The notes below the pieces were generated by a model, which worked only from the letters and a program-made list of their open reading frames with translations, had not been told where the DNA came from and searched no databases. Of a stretch of 64,000 bases of DNA, positions 8,079-17,074 are shown in pieces. Source of the DNA: Vibrio comitans (GTDB lineage Bacteria; Pseudomonadota; Gammaproteobacteria; Enterobacterales; Vibrionaceae); NCBI GenBank assembly GCA_024346835.1, contig AP024867.1:186001-250000 (forward strand), read 5' to 3'. The position numbers and the translations under genes are program-made. Position 1 is the first letter of the stretch, and each line of letters begins with the position of its first letter.

Positions 8079-9122
8079 TTACTCTTTACCGAACACGTTG
8101 TTCTCTTGCTCTTGTACACGGATGAACGTTGTACGCTTCGTCAGCTCTTTAAGCTGCGCTGCGCCTACGTATGTACAAGTTGAACGTACGCCACCTAGGA
8201 TGTCAGAGATGGTGTTATGAACGCTACCACGGTATGGCAATAGTACGGTTTTTCCTTCAGCTGCGCGGTATTTTGCAACACCACCAGAGTGCTTCGCCAT
8301 CGCTGATTCTGAAGACATTCCGTAGAACTTCATGAATTGCTTGCCGTCTTGCTCGACTACTTCGCCGCCAGACTCAGTGTGACCTGCTAGCATGCCGCCA
8401 AGCATAACGAAGTCAGCGCCGCCGCCAAATGCTTTAGAAACGTCACCCGCACATGCACAGCCGCCGTCACCGATGATGCGACCACCAAGGCCGTGTGCAG
8501 CGTCTGCACATTCGATGATTGCAGAAAGTTGTGGGTAACCAACACCTGTTTTAACGCGAGTAGTACATACAGAACCTGGGCCGATGCCTACTTTAACGAT
8601 GTCTGCACCAGCTAGGATTAGTTCTTCAACCATATCGCCAGTCACTACGTTGCCTGCAGAGATAACCTTGTTAGGGAATTCAGCACGTACGCGTTGTACA
8701 TACTCAACAAGGTGTTCAGAGTAACCGTTCGCGATATCGATACAGATGAAGGTAAACTCTTCGCTAAGTGCCATGATTTGCTTAGTTTTTTCAAACTCAG
8801 CATCAGAAGTACCAGTAGAAACAAATACGTTGTTTAGCGTTTTCTTATCCGCTGTGTTTGCAAACTCTGCCCACTGCTCAACAGTGTAGTGTTTGTGAAC
8901 AGCTGTCATTACATCATGTTCAGCTAGCGCTGCAGCCATTTCGAAGCTTGCTACAGAGTCCATGTTTGCTGCAATTACAGGAACACCAGACCATTGACGA
9001 CCACTATGCTTGAATGTAAAATCGCGGGTTAAATTTACTTGAGAACGACTTTTTAGAGTAGAACGCTTAGGGCGGAATAGTACATCTTTAAAGCCTAACT
9101 TAAGTTCTTGTTCGATACGCAT
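8079..9122 (-). CDS. guaC: GMP reductase
   Basis: Converts GMP to IMP with NADPH in purine salvage (cytoplasmic tetramer, IMPDH/GMPR fold). The 347-residue protein starting [20 protein letters not shown] aligns end to end with E. coli GuaC and ends RVQEQEN. The catalytic cysteine is Cys186 in [11 protein letters not shown], at the same number as in E. coli, and the phosphate-binding glycine loops ([22 protein letters not shown]) are present. The frame extends 12 codons further upstream, but ATG 9122 matches the family start and has AAGGA about 9 bases before it. It appears monocistronic with an unusual leader (see the promoter and hairpin at 9212-9275). Confidence 0.97.
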   Translation of the reverse strand: MRIEQELKLGFKDVLFRPKRSTLKSRSQVNLTRDFTFKHSGRQWSGVPVIAANMDSVASFEMAAALAEHDVMTAVHKHYTVEQWAEFANTADKKTLNNVFVSTGTSDAEFEKTKQIMALSEEFTFICIDIANGYSEHLVEYVQRVRAEFPNKVISAGNVVTGDMVEELILAGADIVKVGIGPGSVCTTRVKTGVGYPQLSAIIECADAAHGLGGRIIGDGGCACAGDVSKAFGGGADFVMLGGMLAGHTESGGEVVEQDGKQFMKFYGMSSESAMAKHSGGVAKYRAAEGKTVLLPYRGSVHNTISDILGGVRSTCTYVGAAQLKELTKRTTFIRVQEQENNVFGKE

Positions 9123-9211
9123 TGTTGCATTTCCTTGATTCAATAGATGATGTGCCAATTACAATGCAGGTCGTGCTTTGGCAGAAGCGTTGACCATTCT
9201 TCGGACACAAA

Positions 9212-9243
9212 AAAACCGGAGCGTTGGCAGACGCTCCGGTTTT
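9212..9243 (-). terminator. Intrinsic-terminator hairpin in the guaC leader
   Basis: A 13-bp perfect stem (AAAACCGGAGCGT / ACGCTCCGGTTTT) with a 6-base loop. Read on the minus strand it is followed by seven or more Ts, a textbook intrinsic terminator oriented towards guaC and 90 bases before its start codon. It begins at about the predicted transcription start, so it may act as an attenuator. No upstream minus-strand gene exists for it to terminate. Confidence 0.7.
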
Positions 9244-9247
9244 CAGC

Positions 9248-9275
9248 ATTATAGAGCCAGATAATTTTGTCGCAA
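9248..9275 (-). promoter_or_regulatory. Predicted sigma70 promoter of guaC
   Basis: On the minus strand TTGCGA (9275-9270) and a perfect TATAAT (9253-9248) are separated by 16 bases. Transcription should start near 9241, within the 5' arm of the terminator hairpin. This is the best promoter match I see upstream of guaC. Confidence 0.6.
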
Positions 9276-9759
9276 GACTGATTATTCATTTTTTTTTGTG
9301 CTACTATCTTGAAACTTGCAAATCTGCGCCTTGCCTAATCTCACTTATCTCTATAAATCAACAACTTAAAAAACCTCAACTCTCGACCTTCTCAGTTAAA
9401 CGTCTCTTACTACGCCTTGATTTGGTGATATAGCTCACTTTCTTACTATAAAAGCACGTATTTTCCGCCTATAACCACACTCTTTCTATTGCGTTTTTTT
9501 GTCAAAAATGTGTTTTTTGCGTGCATAAATTCAAACTATTGATGCTTTGTCGCTGTTGGCGGTTCAAAAGTAATTCGCAGTCAGTATCAACGTAGAGTCT
9601 GCAAGACTTAGAATTTTGAAAGCTAGCATCACCTCAGTTTATGGGAAGGTGGCAATTTATTCATACTACCTATAACACTGATAAATAAAGAAAATATAAT
9701 AGTTACTTACATTTCCCTTACATAACTATTCAGGCAGAATGGTATACCTCGGTCTAGTA
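9276..9759. other. AT-rich intergenic region without recognised gene
   Basis: About 480 bases between the guaC promoter and the ggt promoter region. It contains TTGACA-like and T-rich stretches but no ORF with a ribosome-binding site. A small RNA ending in the 9212-9243 hairpin cannot be excluded. Confidence 0.4.
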
Positions 9760-9772
9760 TTAGCAATGCTAA
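9760..9772. promoter_or_regulatory. Palindrome upstream of ggt
   Basis: TTAGCAATGCTAA is a perfect 6+1+6 palindrome 24 bases before the ggt start codon, placed where a repressor operator would overlap the promoter or transcription start. The binding protein is unknown. Confidence 0.35.
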
Positions 9773-9796
9773 ATATTCATAGTTATAGAGGTCTTA

Positions 9797-11533
9797 ATGC
9801 AACGTCGAATTGTTTTCCTTCTTTCTACCCTCTCCACTACTGCCTTAGCTATTCCTTATCCTTTACCCACTGCGCCAGATGCTACAGGCGAGCAATTTAT
9901 GGTTAGTGCCACCAATCAGTATGTCACTAGCACGGGTTATTCAATCTTAAAACAAGGTGGAAATGCCATCGATGCCATGGTGGCCATGCAAATGGTTATG
10001 TCCGTTGTTGAACCGGATATGACTGGAATTGGTGGTGGCACATTTGCTTTATATTACGACAAAACTACCAACTCATTTATCGCCTATGACGGGCGTGATA
10101 CCGCTCCTTCTAGCGCTACTCCTGATATGTTCCTAAATGAGGACGGCAAAGCTATTCCTAGAAATGACATTTTAGGCCCTCGCTCGGTGGCGATTCCCGG
10201 CACTTTAAAGCTGCTTTATTCAACACATCAAAAACACGGAAAACTCGAGTGGGCGGAGCTGGTCGAACCCGCTATCGACTATGCCCAGAATGGTTATGCC
10301 ATGAATAGCTATACCTACGATATTCTGGTACGCGAGCAATCTCGCTTAGAAAGTGATCCCGAACTCAATGCACTGTATTGGATCGGTGATGATATCAAGC
10401 CCACAGGCTCTATGATCACTAATCCAGATTTAGCCAACACCTTAAAGCTCATTGCTAAGCACGGTGATAGCTATATGTATAACGGTCCTCTGGGCGAGCA
10501 CATAGTAGAGACCGTCAATGCAAGGCTCGGTGATGATCAACACAAGCTCAGCATGAAAGATTTTAATAATTACCAAATGGTAGAGCGAGATATTGTTCAA
10601 TCTACGTATCGTGGCCACGATATCGTTTCTTTTGGTTATCCAGCCTCCGGAGGGGTGTTAGTTGCACAAACATTGGAGATGCTAGAGCCGTATAAAATCA
10701 ATGAAATGCATCACACAGAGGCAGAGCCATGGAGGCTAATGACGGAGGCAATGAGGTTAGCGAAAGAAGACCGCATCGCCTATGCCGGAGACCCTAGCTA
10801 TGTATCTGCTCCTGTGGAGAAACTCCTTGATCAAAACTATCTTGCTGAGCGTGGCAAGCTGATTCCTAAGCAAGGCTCCATGAGCCAAAGCGAAGTAAAA
10901 CCAGGGGATATCAGTCAAAAGAGTCTAGCCAATGTTGAAGGATTTGAGAGCCAAGATACCGGTCATATTTCCATTGTCGATGCAGAGGGCAATGCTATTG
11001 CCATGACCAGTACTGTCGGCACAGGTATGGGCTCAGGAGTGATGGTGGATGGAGTACTTCTCAATGCTCAGATGGCAAATTTTTCTTCAGTTCCAGAGAT
11101 TGAAGGCAAAGCCGTTCAAAATTCAATTATGGCCGGAAAACGGCCTCGCTCTGCAATAACACCTTTGATGGTTATGGAGCCAAATGGTAGCCTCAAACTG
11201 GTTGTGGGTAGTCCTGGTAGTTCGCAGATCCCTGGATATGTTCTCAAAACTATCGTAGGTGTGATCGATTGGGATCTATCCGCTCAGTCCGCGATCGACT
11301 TACCTAACATCCAGTACGGAACTAAGATCGACCGCACCAAGCCAACTAACCCGACAGGTCTTTTGGTTGAAAAGCGCACCTATGCTGAAATACTGGTCCC
11401 TGAATTTACTGAGATGGGCTACGAGGTTCATGTCATTCCGGTAGTTAGCGGCTTAAACGCGATTGAAGTAAACAATGGTAAGCTTTATGGAGCAACAGAT
11501 CGTAGACGCGCCTCTACATCGTTAGGCGACTAG
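9797..11533 (+). CDS. ggt: Gamma-glutamyltranspeptidase precursor
   Basis: Periplasmic enzyme that hydrolyses glutathione and other gamma-glutamyl compounds or transfers the glutamyl group. 578 aa with an N-terminal Sec signal (about 1-18, ending TTALA). It is made as a proenzyme that cleaves itself before the catalytic threonine; here that is Thr388 in SQDTGHISIVDAEGNA. The substrate-binding Arg100 (YDGRDTAP), the YPASGG loop near 281 and GSPGSSQIPGY near 475 are as in the family. The residue after the nucleophile is Gly instead of the second Thr found in E. coli GGT. AGAGGT lies 5 bases before ATG. A terminator follows at 11551. Single gene. Confidence 0.93.
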   Translation: MQRRIVFLLSTLSTTALAIPYPLPTAPDATGEQFMVSATNQYVTSTGYSILKQGGNAIDAMVAMQMVMSVVEPDMTGIGGGTFALYYDKTTNSFIAYDGRDTAPSSATPDMFLNEDGKAIPRNDILGPRSVAIPGTLKLLYSTHQKHGKLEWAELVEPAIDYAQNGYAMNSYTYDILVREQSRLESDPELNALYWIGDDIKPTGSMITNPDLANTLKLIAKHGDSYMYNGPLGEHIVETVNARLGDDQHKLSMKDFNNYQMVERDIVQSTYRGHDIVSFGYPASGGVLVAQTLEMLEPYKINEMHHTEAEPWRLMTEAMRLAKEDRIAYAGDPSYVSAPVEKLLDQNYLAERGKLIPKQGSMSQSEVKPGDISQKSLANVEGFESQDTGHISIVDAEGNAIAMTSTVGTGMGSGVMVDGVLLNAQMANFSSVPEIEGKAVQNSIMAGKRPRSAITPLMVMEPNGSLKLVVGSPGSSQIPGYVLKTIVGVIDWDLSAQSAIDLPNIQYGTKIDRTKPTNPTGLLVEKRTYAEILVPEFTEMGYEVHVIPVVSGLNAIEVNNGKLYGATDRRRASTSLGD

Positions 11534-11550
11534 TTTTAGCAAACGCTCTA

Positions 11551-11587
11551 GTCCACTGCTCTTTGCTATAAAGGCAGTGGACCTTTT
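11551..11587 (+). terminator. Terminator of ggt
   Basis: GTCCACTGC (11551-11559) pairs with GCAGTGGAC (11574-11582), a 9-bp perfect stem followed by CTTTTT. It lies between the convergent ggt and nnr genes. Confidence 0.75.
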
Positions 11588-13069
11588 TCAGTATTGATTT
11601 ATGAGGGAACGAATCTCTGCCAAAAGGTCGGTAGCTAACATGCCAATTTTACCTGACTGCCTAGCGATATTATCCGCCGCTGTAGAGTGCAACCACGCCC
11701 CCAAACATGCAGCATCTATCGGTTTTAATCCCTGAGAAAGTAATCCGGCAATCACTCCTGTTAACACATCCCCCATTCCGCCGCTTGCCATGCCTGAATT
11801 GCCCGCAGTAATCACGTACGTCATCTGACCATCACATATCAGCGTACCCGCACCTTTAAGTAGAACTACACATTGATATTTTGCTTGGATCTTCTCGATT
11901 GCCGTATATCGATCTTGTTCGATTTCTTGAACTGGACACCCTAAGAGCCTTGCGGCCTCGCCCGGATGCGGTGTTAAAATGCCTTCGCTTAAATTATGAT
12001 AAGAGTTGCTTTGGGCGAGAAGATTCAGTCCATCAGCATCAATGACCTTAGGCTTAGCTTGTTCTATGCATAGCTTAAACAGACTCTTAGACCAATCATC
12101 TGTACCCAAGCCCGGTCCTAGTGCAATCACAGTTGCAGAATGCATTCCTGCTATAACCCTTTCGTCATCACCCTCTTTACCCACGGTAATAGACATCACC
12201 TCAGGTTGGCGAGTAAGCAATGGAATAACGGTATCTTGATGAGCCATCACGCTAATCAAGCCTGCACCTACGCGCGCACTCGCCTGAGCTGCCATAATAA
12301 TGGCCCCCCCGGTTCCTTCATGACCGCCAACTAACAAGGTGCGACCACAATTGCCTTTATGAGAAGTGTGCTTTCTTCTAGGTAATCGCCCTTGAGCTTC
12401 GTTTTTATCAAAGATGCAAGCTAGCTCTGTTTCTAAGCCTTTAAACTCAGATTCAACACCAAGGTCAGCGATATAGAGTTCACCAACGGTATCTCTGGAC
12501 TGCCCTGTCACTAGCCCTCTTTTATTGCCAATAAAGGTAACCGTGGCGGTAGCGTCAACAGCATCACCCAAGATCTTACCCGTGTCAGCATGTAATCCTG
12601 AAGGGATATCAAGGCTGAGAATAGGAAGTTTAGAATCATTGAGAGCTCTAATCACCTCAGCAAGGTTGTCACGAACGTCGCCAGTTAACCCCGTTCCTAA
12701 CAAACCATCCACAATAAGGTCGTAATGTGCTAACTCTTCGATGTTGCTAGAGATTATCGTGCCATGACTTAACCACTTTTGCTTCGCTTTAGCTGAATCT
12801 TCAGTATTCGATTCACAATAAGACGGCTGAAACACATTGACTTCATAGCCAAGCTCTAAGGCTAACCGAGCAACCACAAAACCATCACCACCATTATTGC
12901 CCGAACCACAACACACCAAAATTCGTCCAGCGTTAGGCAGCATGGACTGCAAGCGCTCAAAAGCCGCAAGCCCCGCCCTTTCCATCAATTGATAAAGGGT
13001 AATTCCGGCTAGTTCGGCCGCTTTTGGTTCACTTCGTTTAATTTGCTGGGGAGAATACAAACGGTACAT
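11588..13069 (-). CDS. nnr: Bifunctional NAD(P)H-hydrate epimerase / ADP-dependent NAD(P)H-hydrate dehydratase
   Basis: Metabolite-repair enzyme that restores damaged NADH/NADPH hydrates. 493 aa in two domains: an N-terminal YjeF_N epimerase (about 1-215) with VCCGSGNNGGDGFVVARLA and VDGLLGTGL, and a C-terminal ribokinase-like dehydratase (about 225-490) with LTPHPGEAARLLG and NSGMASGGMGDVLTGVIAG, the nucleotide-binding region. Length and domain order equal E. coli YjeF. In many relatives the gene is next to tsaE; here it stands alone, convergent with ggt. Confidence 0.95.
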   Translation of the reverse strand: MYRLYSPQQIKRSEPKAAELAGITLYQLMERAGLAAFERLQSMLPNAGRILVCCGSGNNGGDGFVVARLALELGYEVNVFQPSYCESNTEDSAKAKQKWLSHGTIISSNIEELAHYDLIVDGLLGTGLTGDVRDNLAEVIRALNDSKLPILSLDIPSGLHADTGKILGDAVDATATVTFIGNKRGLVTGQSRDTVGELYIADLGVESEFKGLETELACIFDKNEAQGRLPRRKHTSHKGNCGRTLLVGGHEGTGGAIIMAAQASARVGAGLISVMAHQDTVIPLLTRQPEVMSITVGKEGDDERVIAGMHSATVIALGPGLGTDDWSKSLFKLCIEQAKPKVIDADGLNLLAQSNSYHNLSEGILTPHPGEAARLLGCPVQEIEQDRYTAIEKIQAKYQCVVLLKGAGTLICDGQMTYVITAGNSGMASGGMGDVLTGVIAGLLSQGLKPIDAACLGAWLHSTAADNIARQSGKIGMLATDLLAEIRSLINQY

Positions 13070-13149
13070 GAGTGATGCCTCACGATATATTGCCCAAGTT
13101 TATGATAAGAATAGTGAAGTTTAGAGATTAAAAGTAAACAGGCACAAAA

Positions 13150-13178
13150 AAACCGCTGTGCGTTTGCGACAGCGGTTT
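13150..13178 (-). terminator. Terminator downstream of the 13.2-kb membrane protein gene
   Basis: AAACCGCTGT (13150-13159) pairs with ACAGCGGTTT (13169-13178). An A run at 13146-13152 gives a T run on the minus strand, so it terminates the minus-strand gene starting at 13561. Confidence 0.8.
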
Positions 13179-13204
13179 CTGTTATTGATTCCGAACCCCA
13201 AGGA

Positions 13205-13561
13205 TTACGCTTGATTTAAGCCTAGCTTGCGATTTGTGCTCTTATCTTTGAAGTAGAAATATACGTAAGTCGTCGCGATCGCAAAAAATAGGTACGAAAG
13301 GGAGAAGATCAACGGCGAAGTAATAAGTCCGGCGTTAACACCCACAATGGTCGAAACAACGGTAATAGCCAGTTTGCAGAGCATACCTGTAAGTAGAAGG
13401 AACACTGCAAGTTGTGGCCAACGAGATGAACGGAAAGCCAACCAGAAGCAAACACCCACAGCAAGAGACGCTGTACTCAATCCATAAAGGAAAGAAGTTA
13501 AGTGCTCAGCAGAAGCGGCGCCAGCAGAAACAGAGATAAGTAAAAGTAAAAATATTTTCAT
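13205..13561 (-). CDS. Conserved-looking small membrane protein, unknown
   Basis: 118 residues from ATG 13561, which lies 6 bases after TGAGGT; an in-frame GTG at 13573 overlaps that site and is unlikely. A signal-like first helix (MKIFLLLLISVSAGAASA) is followed by three more apolar helices (about 25-42, 50-75 and 82-103) and a basic tail. No family was recognised. It has its own terminator and is divergent from the OFA transporter, so the genes may share control sequences. Confidence 0.6.
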   Translation of the reverse strand: MKIFLLLLISVSAGAASAEHLTSFLYGLSTASLAVGVCFWLAFRSSRWPQLAVFLLLTGMLCKLAITVVSTIVGVNAGLITSPLIFSLSYLFFAIATTYVYFYFKDKSTNRKLGLNQA

Positions 13562-13573
13562 GTGTAACCTCAC

Positions 13574-14109
13574 TAAAGCTTAGTAAAGCGTCCTTTCAAA
13601 TTTGGAATCTTAGATTTCACTTTATTTTGACTGAAAAACACTCGTTTGCAAGATGTTTTTTTGAGCGAATTTTCACCTAAACCATTGAAATACACATCAA
13701 TTTTACAACTACATAACAATTTAACATTGTTTTAAATCAAATTAGCTCCATATAACCGTTTTCCTACCATATTAACGAATCAGATGTTTAAATTGTTAAT
13801 AAATTGCTACAGGTAAATTTTCTTTCATAGACGCCTAACGCATCACATTTCTTCAGGTAAATAGATAAAAAGCAGTATTTTATCCTGCGAAAAACACTGC
13901 AAAATTTGCGAACCATCTCTCAATTTCTATCAACGGCAAAAAAGCGCAAAATTATTTTTCATTTTTCGCAAAAAGAGATTCAAATCACAAAAAATTTGTG
14001 TACAATTCGCGCATCTCGTTCTTAGAAATTTTGATAAACCTAAAAAGTTTTTTAACGTTTCAGACAATTAATATAATCAACCTAGCCATCACGGCACCGA
14101 GAACAAACG
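13574..14109. other. Long AT-rich regulatory region before the OFA transporter
   Basis: 536 bases with no credible ORF. It is rich in short repeats of TTTGCG / CGCAAA-type sequence (for example near 13885-13980) and has a TACAAT -10 candidate near 14002 preceded by TTTGTG. Its length suggests regulated promoters for the divergent genes on either side; no specific binding site can be assigned with confidence. Confidence 0.4.
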
Positions 14110-15342
14110 ATGAAAAAGATTGATAAAGCGATGCGTATCCTAATTGCAGGATTCTGTATCAACCTTTGTTTAGGTATTCTTTACGCATGGAGTGTATTTA
14201 ACAAAGCTCTAGTTACTGATATGGGCTGGAATGCGGCAGACGCTTCTCAACCATACGCTATTGCAACGGTTACTTTCTCTATCGCTCTTCTTGTTGCTGG
14301 TATTCTTCAGGACCGTATGGGTCCACGTAACATCCTTATGCTGGGTGCTACTATGACAGGCTTAGGTATGATTGCCTCAAGCTTTGCAACTACTCCTGCG
14401 ATGCTTAGCATGACATTCGGTGTTGTAGCGGGTGCTGGTATCGGCTTCGGTTACGCATGTCTTTCTCCTGCTGCGATGAAGTGGTTCCACGCATCTAAGA
14501 AAGGCCTAGTAAACGGTTTGATTGCTGCTGGCTTCGGTCTAGCTGCGGTTTACCTTGCTCCACTGACTTCTGCGCTTATCACAAACTACGGTATTGACCA
14601 AAGCTTCCTTATCCTAGGTATTGGTGTACTTGTTATTGCTGTGCCTCTAGCGGCAACAATCAACAACCCACCAGCAGACTACGTACCAGAAGCACCTAAG
14701 GTTAAAGCAGGTAAAGCACCTGTTGCTGTTAAGAAGAGCAACGACATCTCTTGGAAAGTAATGCTGAAAACACCTCAGTTCTACTCTCTATGGATCATGT
14801 ACGCATTTGCTTCTGCAACTGGCCTTATGATCATTGGTAACATTACAACTATCGCAAGTGTTCAAGCGAACCTACCAAACGCGGTATACCTTGCATCTAT
14901 CCTAGCTGTATTCAACTCAGGCGGTCGTATCGGTGCTGGTATCCTATCTGACAAGATTGGTGGTCTACGTACATTGTTCATCGCATTTGCTCTGCAAGGC
15001 ATCAACATGGTTCTATTCGCAACCTTCAAATCAGAAGCAACTCTGATCCTAGGTACTGCGATTGCAGCTGTAGGTTACGGTACGCTACTAGCGGTATTCC
15101 CATCTATCACTGCTGAATTCTACGGTCTTAAGAACTACGGTACTAACTACGGTGTACTTTACACTGCATGGGGTATCGGTGGTGCAATCGGCGCTGCAGT
15201 TGTTGGTTTCTCAATGACTCACGGCGAAGGTTACGGCCTAGCGTACACTATCTCAGCTGTAATGATGGGTGTGTGTGTAGCGCTATCTCTAGTGACTCGC
15301 CCAATCAGCGAAGAGAAATCAGCACAGCTTGCTGCTGCTTAA
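14110..15342 (+). CDS. OFA-family MFS transporter (oxalate/formate-antiporter-like)
   Basis: 410-residue, 12-helix major facilitator protein of the oxalate/formate antiporter (OFA) family; many Vibrio members are annotated as monocarboxylate or L-lactate carriers, but the substrate here is not proven. Features: N-terminal AGFCINLCLGILYAWSVFNK typical of OFA, the loop 2-3 motif LQDRMGPRNILMLG, and the loop 8-9 motif GRIGAGILSDKIGGLRTLF; a cytoplasmic linker of about 30 residues separates the halves (PADYVPEAPKVKAGKAP). The codon choice is strongly biased (CTA/CTT Leu, GGT Gly), as in highly expressed Vibrio genes. A strong terminator follows. Confidence 0.88.
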   Translation: MKKIDKAMRILIAGFCINLCLGILYAWSVFNKALVTDMGWNAADASQPYAIATVTFSIALLVAGILQDRMGPRNILMLGATMTGLGMIASSFATTPAMLSMTFGVVAGAGIGFGYACLSPAAMKWFHASKKGLVNGLIAAGFGLAAVYLAPLTSALITNYGIDQSFLILGIGVLVIAVPLAATINNPPADYVPEAPKVKAGKAPVAVKKSNDISWKVMLKTPQFYSLWIMYAFASATGLMIIGNITTIASVQANLPNAVYLASILAVFNSGGRIGAGILSDKIGGLRTLFIAFALQGINMVLFATFKSEATLILGTAIAAVGYGTLLAVFPSITAEFYGLKNYGTNYGVLYTAWGIGGAIGAAVVGFSMTHGEGYGLAYTISAVMMGVCVALSLVTRPISEEKSAQLAAA

Positions 15343-15360
15343 TTTACTCGATTGATTCTA

Positions 15361-15395
15361 ACAGGCTCGCTTTGGCGGGCCTGTTTTGTTTTTGT
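15361..15395 (+). terminator. Terminator of the OFA transporter gene
   Basis: ACAGGCTCGC (15361-15370) pairs with GCGGGCCTGT (15375-15384) with one wobble and a TTTG loop, followed by TTTGTTTTTG. Confidence 0.8.
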
Positions 15396-15523
15396 TAAAA
15401 CTCTTCGTTCAAAATGCCTAGATTTGCGACAGGGTTAATAGTTCCAAGCAAAGCCTCATCGTTCAGATAGACGAACTCTAACGCCTGTTATACAAACCAG
15501 TGTCACTTCCTGAGATACTGTTT

Positions 15524-16552
15524 ATGTCCACTACCAACCATCGTATTCCAAGTTTAGAGCTCGGTCGTATCATCGCTATACTGGCTGTCATCACGATACA
15601 TAGCCAACTCTTCGTCGCTTATCCGTTATATAAAGTAACACCCTGGCTTGGGGATCTTATCAATCAAGTTAGTCGCTTTGCTGTTCCCTATTTTTTCCTA
15701 CTAACGGGTTATTTGCTTCAGCCCAAGCTCAGTCTAAATCCTATTGGCACAGCACTATCATATATAAAGCCTCTAACGATAATTTGGTTAGTTTGGAGCA
15801 TCATTTACCTGTTGATGCCGTTTAACTTAATGACAGTGATGACTGAGGGCTACGTAGCTGAACGTACTTTGTACTGGGACTATTTGGCGTTGACGCCATT
15901 TAACTCTCTTCTTCAGGGAGGCCTAGTCCACCTATGGTATCTACCTGCTCTTGCCATAGGCGTTGGGTCAATCGCTATTATCCTTAAAACCCGCCTGCAA
16001 AAACTGCTTAAACCATTAAGCATAATATTATTTATCTATGGGGTATTGGCAGGCAGTTATTTTAACGTTACGGACATTCCCTCGCTTTTTTATACAAGAA
16101 ATGGACCTTTCTTTAGCTTGTTGATGATAATTTTAGGGTTTGAGATTCGACGATTAAATATTTCTATTAGCTCACTAAAGGCAATAGTAATATTAATGTT
16201 AGGTATGATTATTCACTTTATTGAGGCTTATTATCTGCTCAATTGGGATGTCGATTTCCGAATTCATGATTACTTATTTGGTACCCCTATCTGGGCCTTG
16301 GGATTTTTCTTTTTCTTATTGGCAAATCCTAACCTAGGGGATAGTAAATGGGTGCAACCTGTCGCTAATCTCACTCTAGGTATCTATGTCTCCCACCTGC
16401 TATTTGTCATCTATCTTACTAATTTAGCTGGGTTTATAGGTTTCGAACTATGGAAAAGAGATCTGCTGGTTTGGTTGGGTTCCATTGTTATATCTGCTTT
16501 ATTTACTTACCTAGTGATGAAGACACCGTTAAGAAGAGTATTATTTAGATAG
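15524..16552 (+). CDS. Acyltransferase family 3 membrane protein (O-acetyltransferase-like)
   Basis: About 342 residues with roughly ten transmembrane helices, of the acyltransferase-3 family (WecH/OafA-like, no fused SGNH domain). These proteins move acyl groups, usually acetyl from acetyl-CoA, onto surface sugars. The family start RIPSLELGRIIAILAVITIH is at residues 7-26 with the conserved His in TIH. ATG 15524 is preferred; an in-frame GTG at 15500 has no ribosome-binding site. The gene is AT-richer than the OFA gene before it, so it may have been acquired. No polysaccharide genes are close, so the acceptor is unknown. Confidence 0.8.
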   Translation: MSTTNHRIPSLELGRIIAILAVITIHSQLFVAYPLYKVTPWLGDLINQVSRFAVPYFFLLTGYLLQPKLSLNPIGTALSYIKPLTIIWLVWSIIYLLMPFNLMTVMTEGYVAERTLYWDYLALTPFNSLLQGGLVHLWYLPALAIGVGSIAIILKTRLQKLLKPLSIILFIYGVLAGSYFNVTDIPSLFYTRNGPFFSLLMIILGFEIRRLNISISSLKAIVILMLGMIIHFIEAYYLLNWDVDFRIHDYLFGTPIWALGFFFFLLANPNLGDSKWVQPVANLTLGIYVSHLLFVIYLTNLAGFIGFELWKRDLLVWLGSIVISALFTYLVMKTPLRRVLFR

Positions 16553-16578
16553 AGATCACATTCTAATACCGCCATATG

Positions 16579-16609
16579 ACTCGTTTTGTTCTATTTGAAC
16601 AAAATGAGT
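16579..16609. terminator. Hairpin downstream of the acyltransferase gene
   Basis: A 13-bp stem (arms 16579-16591 and 16597-16609, one wobble, core TTTTGTTC/GAACAAAA) with a 5-base loop, starting 27 bases after the stop. It lacks a T tract, so termination is likely but not certain. Confidence 0.5.
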
Positions 16610-16783
16610 TGAACACTTAATTTGATTTGTCTCGCAAATATTTGTCACTTCGTATTGCATTCATTGATCGTTTTCACACATACACTCCAGAAGTATTAAC
16701 GTGTGATCTATCTCTATTTAAACCTGTGAAAATATAAGCGATAGTAACCAATATAGATAGTTGTGATTCTTCAAGGAGTGAAG

Positions 16784-17020
16784 ATGGAAGTCGTAATTTA
16801 TAACTGCAATAAGGGCAGTGAAGTGGAAAGGTTCAAGTTATCCCCTTACAAGATGGATACCTTGCTTGAAGAGATGCATTGCGAGGGTCAATGCAATACC
16901 TGCAATAACGGTGTGCTGGTTGAACTCTACGAAGCGGGAAGACTGACTATGTCTAAAAGAACTAACCTAACGCCGCAACTTGAAAGATTGCTGAAGTCGG
17001 ATAAATCCCTGCTTGCTTAA
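16784..17020 (+). CDS. Small cysteine-containing protein, unknown
   Basis: 78 residues from ATG 16784, 5 bases after AAGGAGTG, a strong ribosome-binding site that settles the start. A CxxxCxxC cluster (HCEGQCNTCNNG, about residues 32-43) plus Cys9 could bind a metal ion or Fe-S cluster. There is no signal peptide, so it is probably cytoplasmic. It has its own terminator. No family was recognised. Confidence 0.6.
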   Translation: MEVVIYNCNKGSEVERFKLSPYKMDTLLEEMHCEGQCNTCNNGVLVELYEAGRLTMSKRTNLTPQLERLLKSDKSLLA

Positions 17021-17045
17021 TCAAAATAATTTGTAGTTACACAAG

Positions 17046-17068
17046 AAAGGGGCGCTTGCCCCTTTTTT
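17046..17068 (+). terminator. Terminator after the small Cys protein gene
   Basis: AAAGGGGC (17046-17053) / GCCCCTTT (17058-17065) with a GCTT loop and a T run, a classical intrinsic terminator lying between convergent genes. Confidence 0.85.
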
Positions 17069-17074
17069 ATTCGC

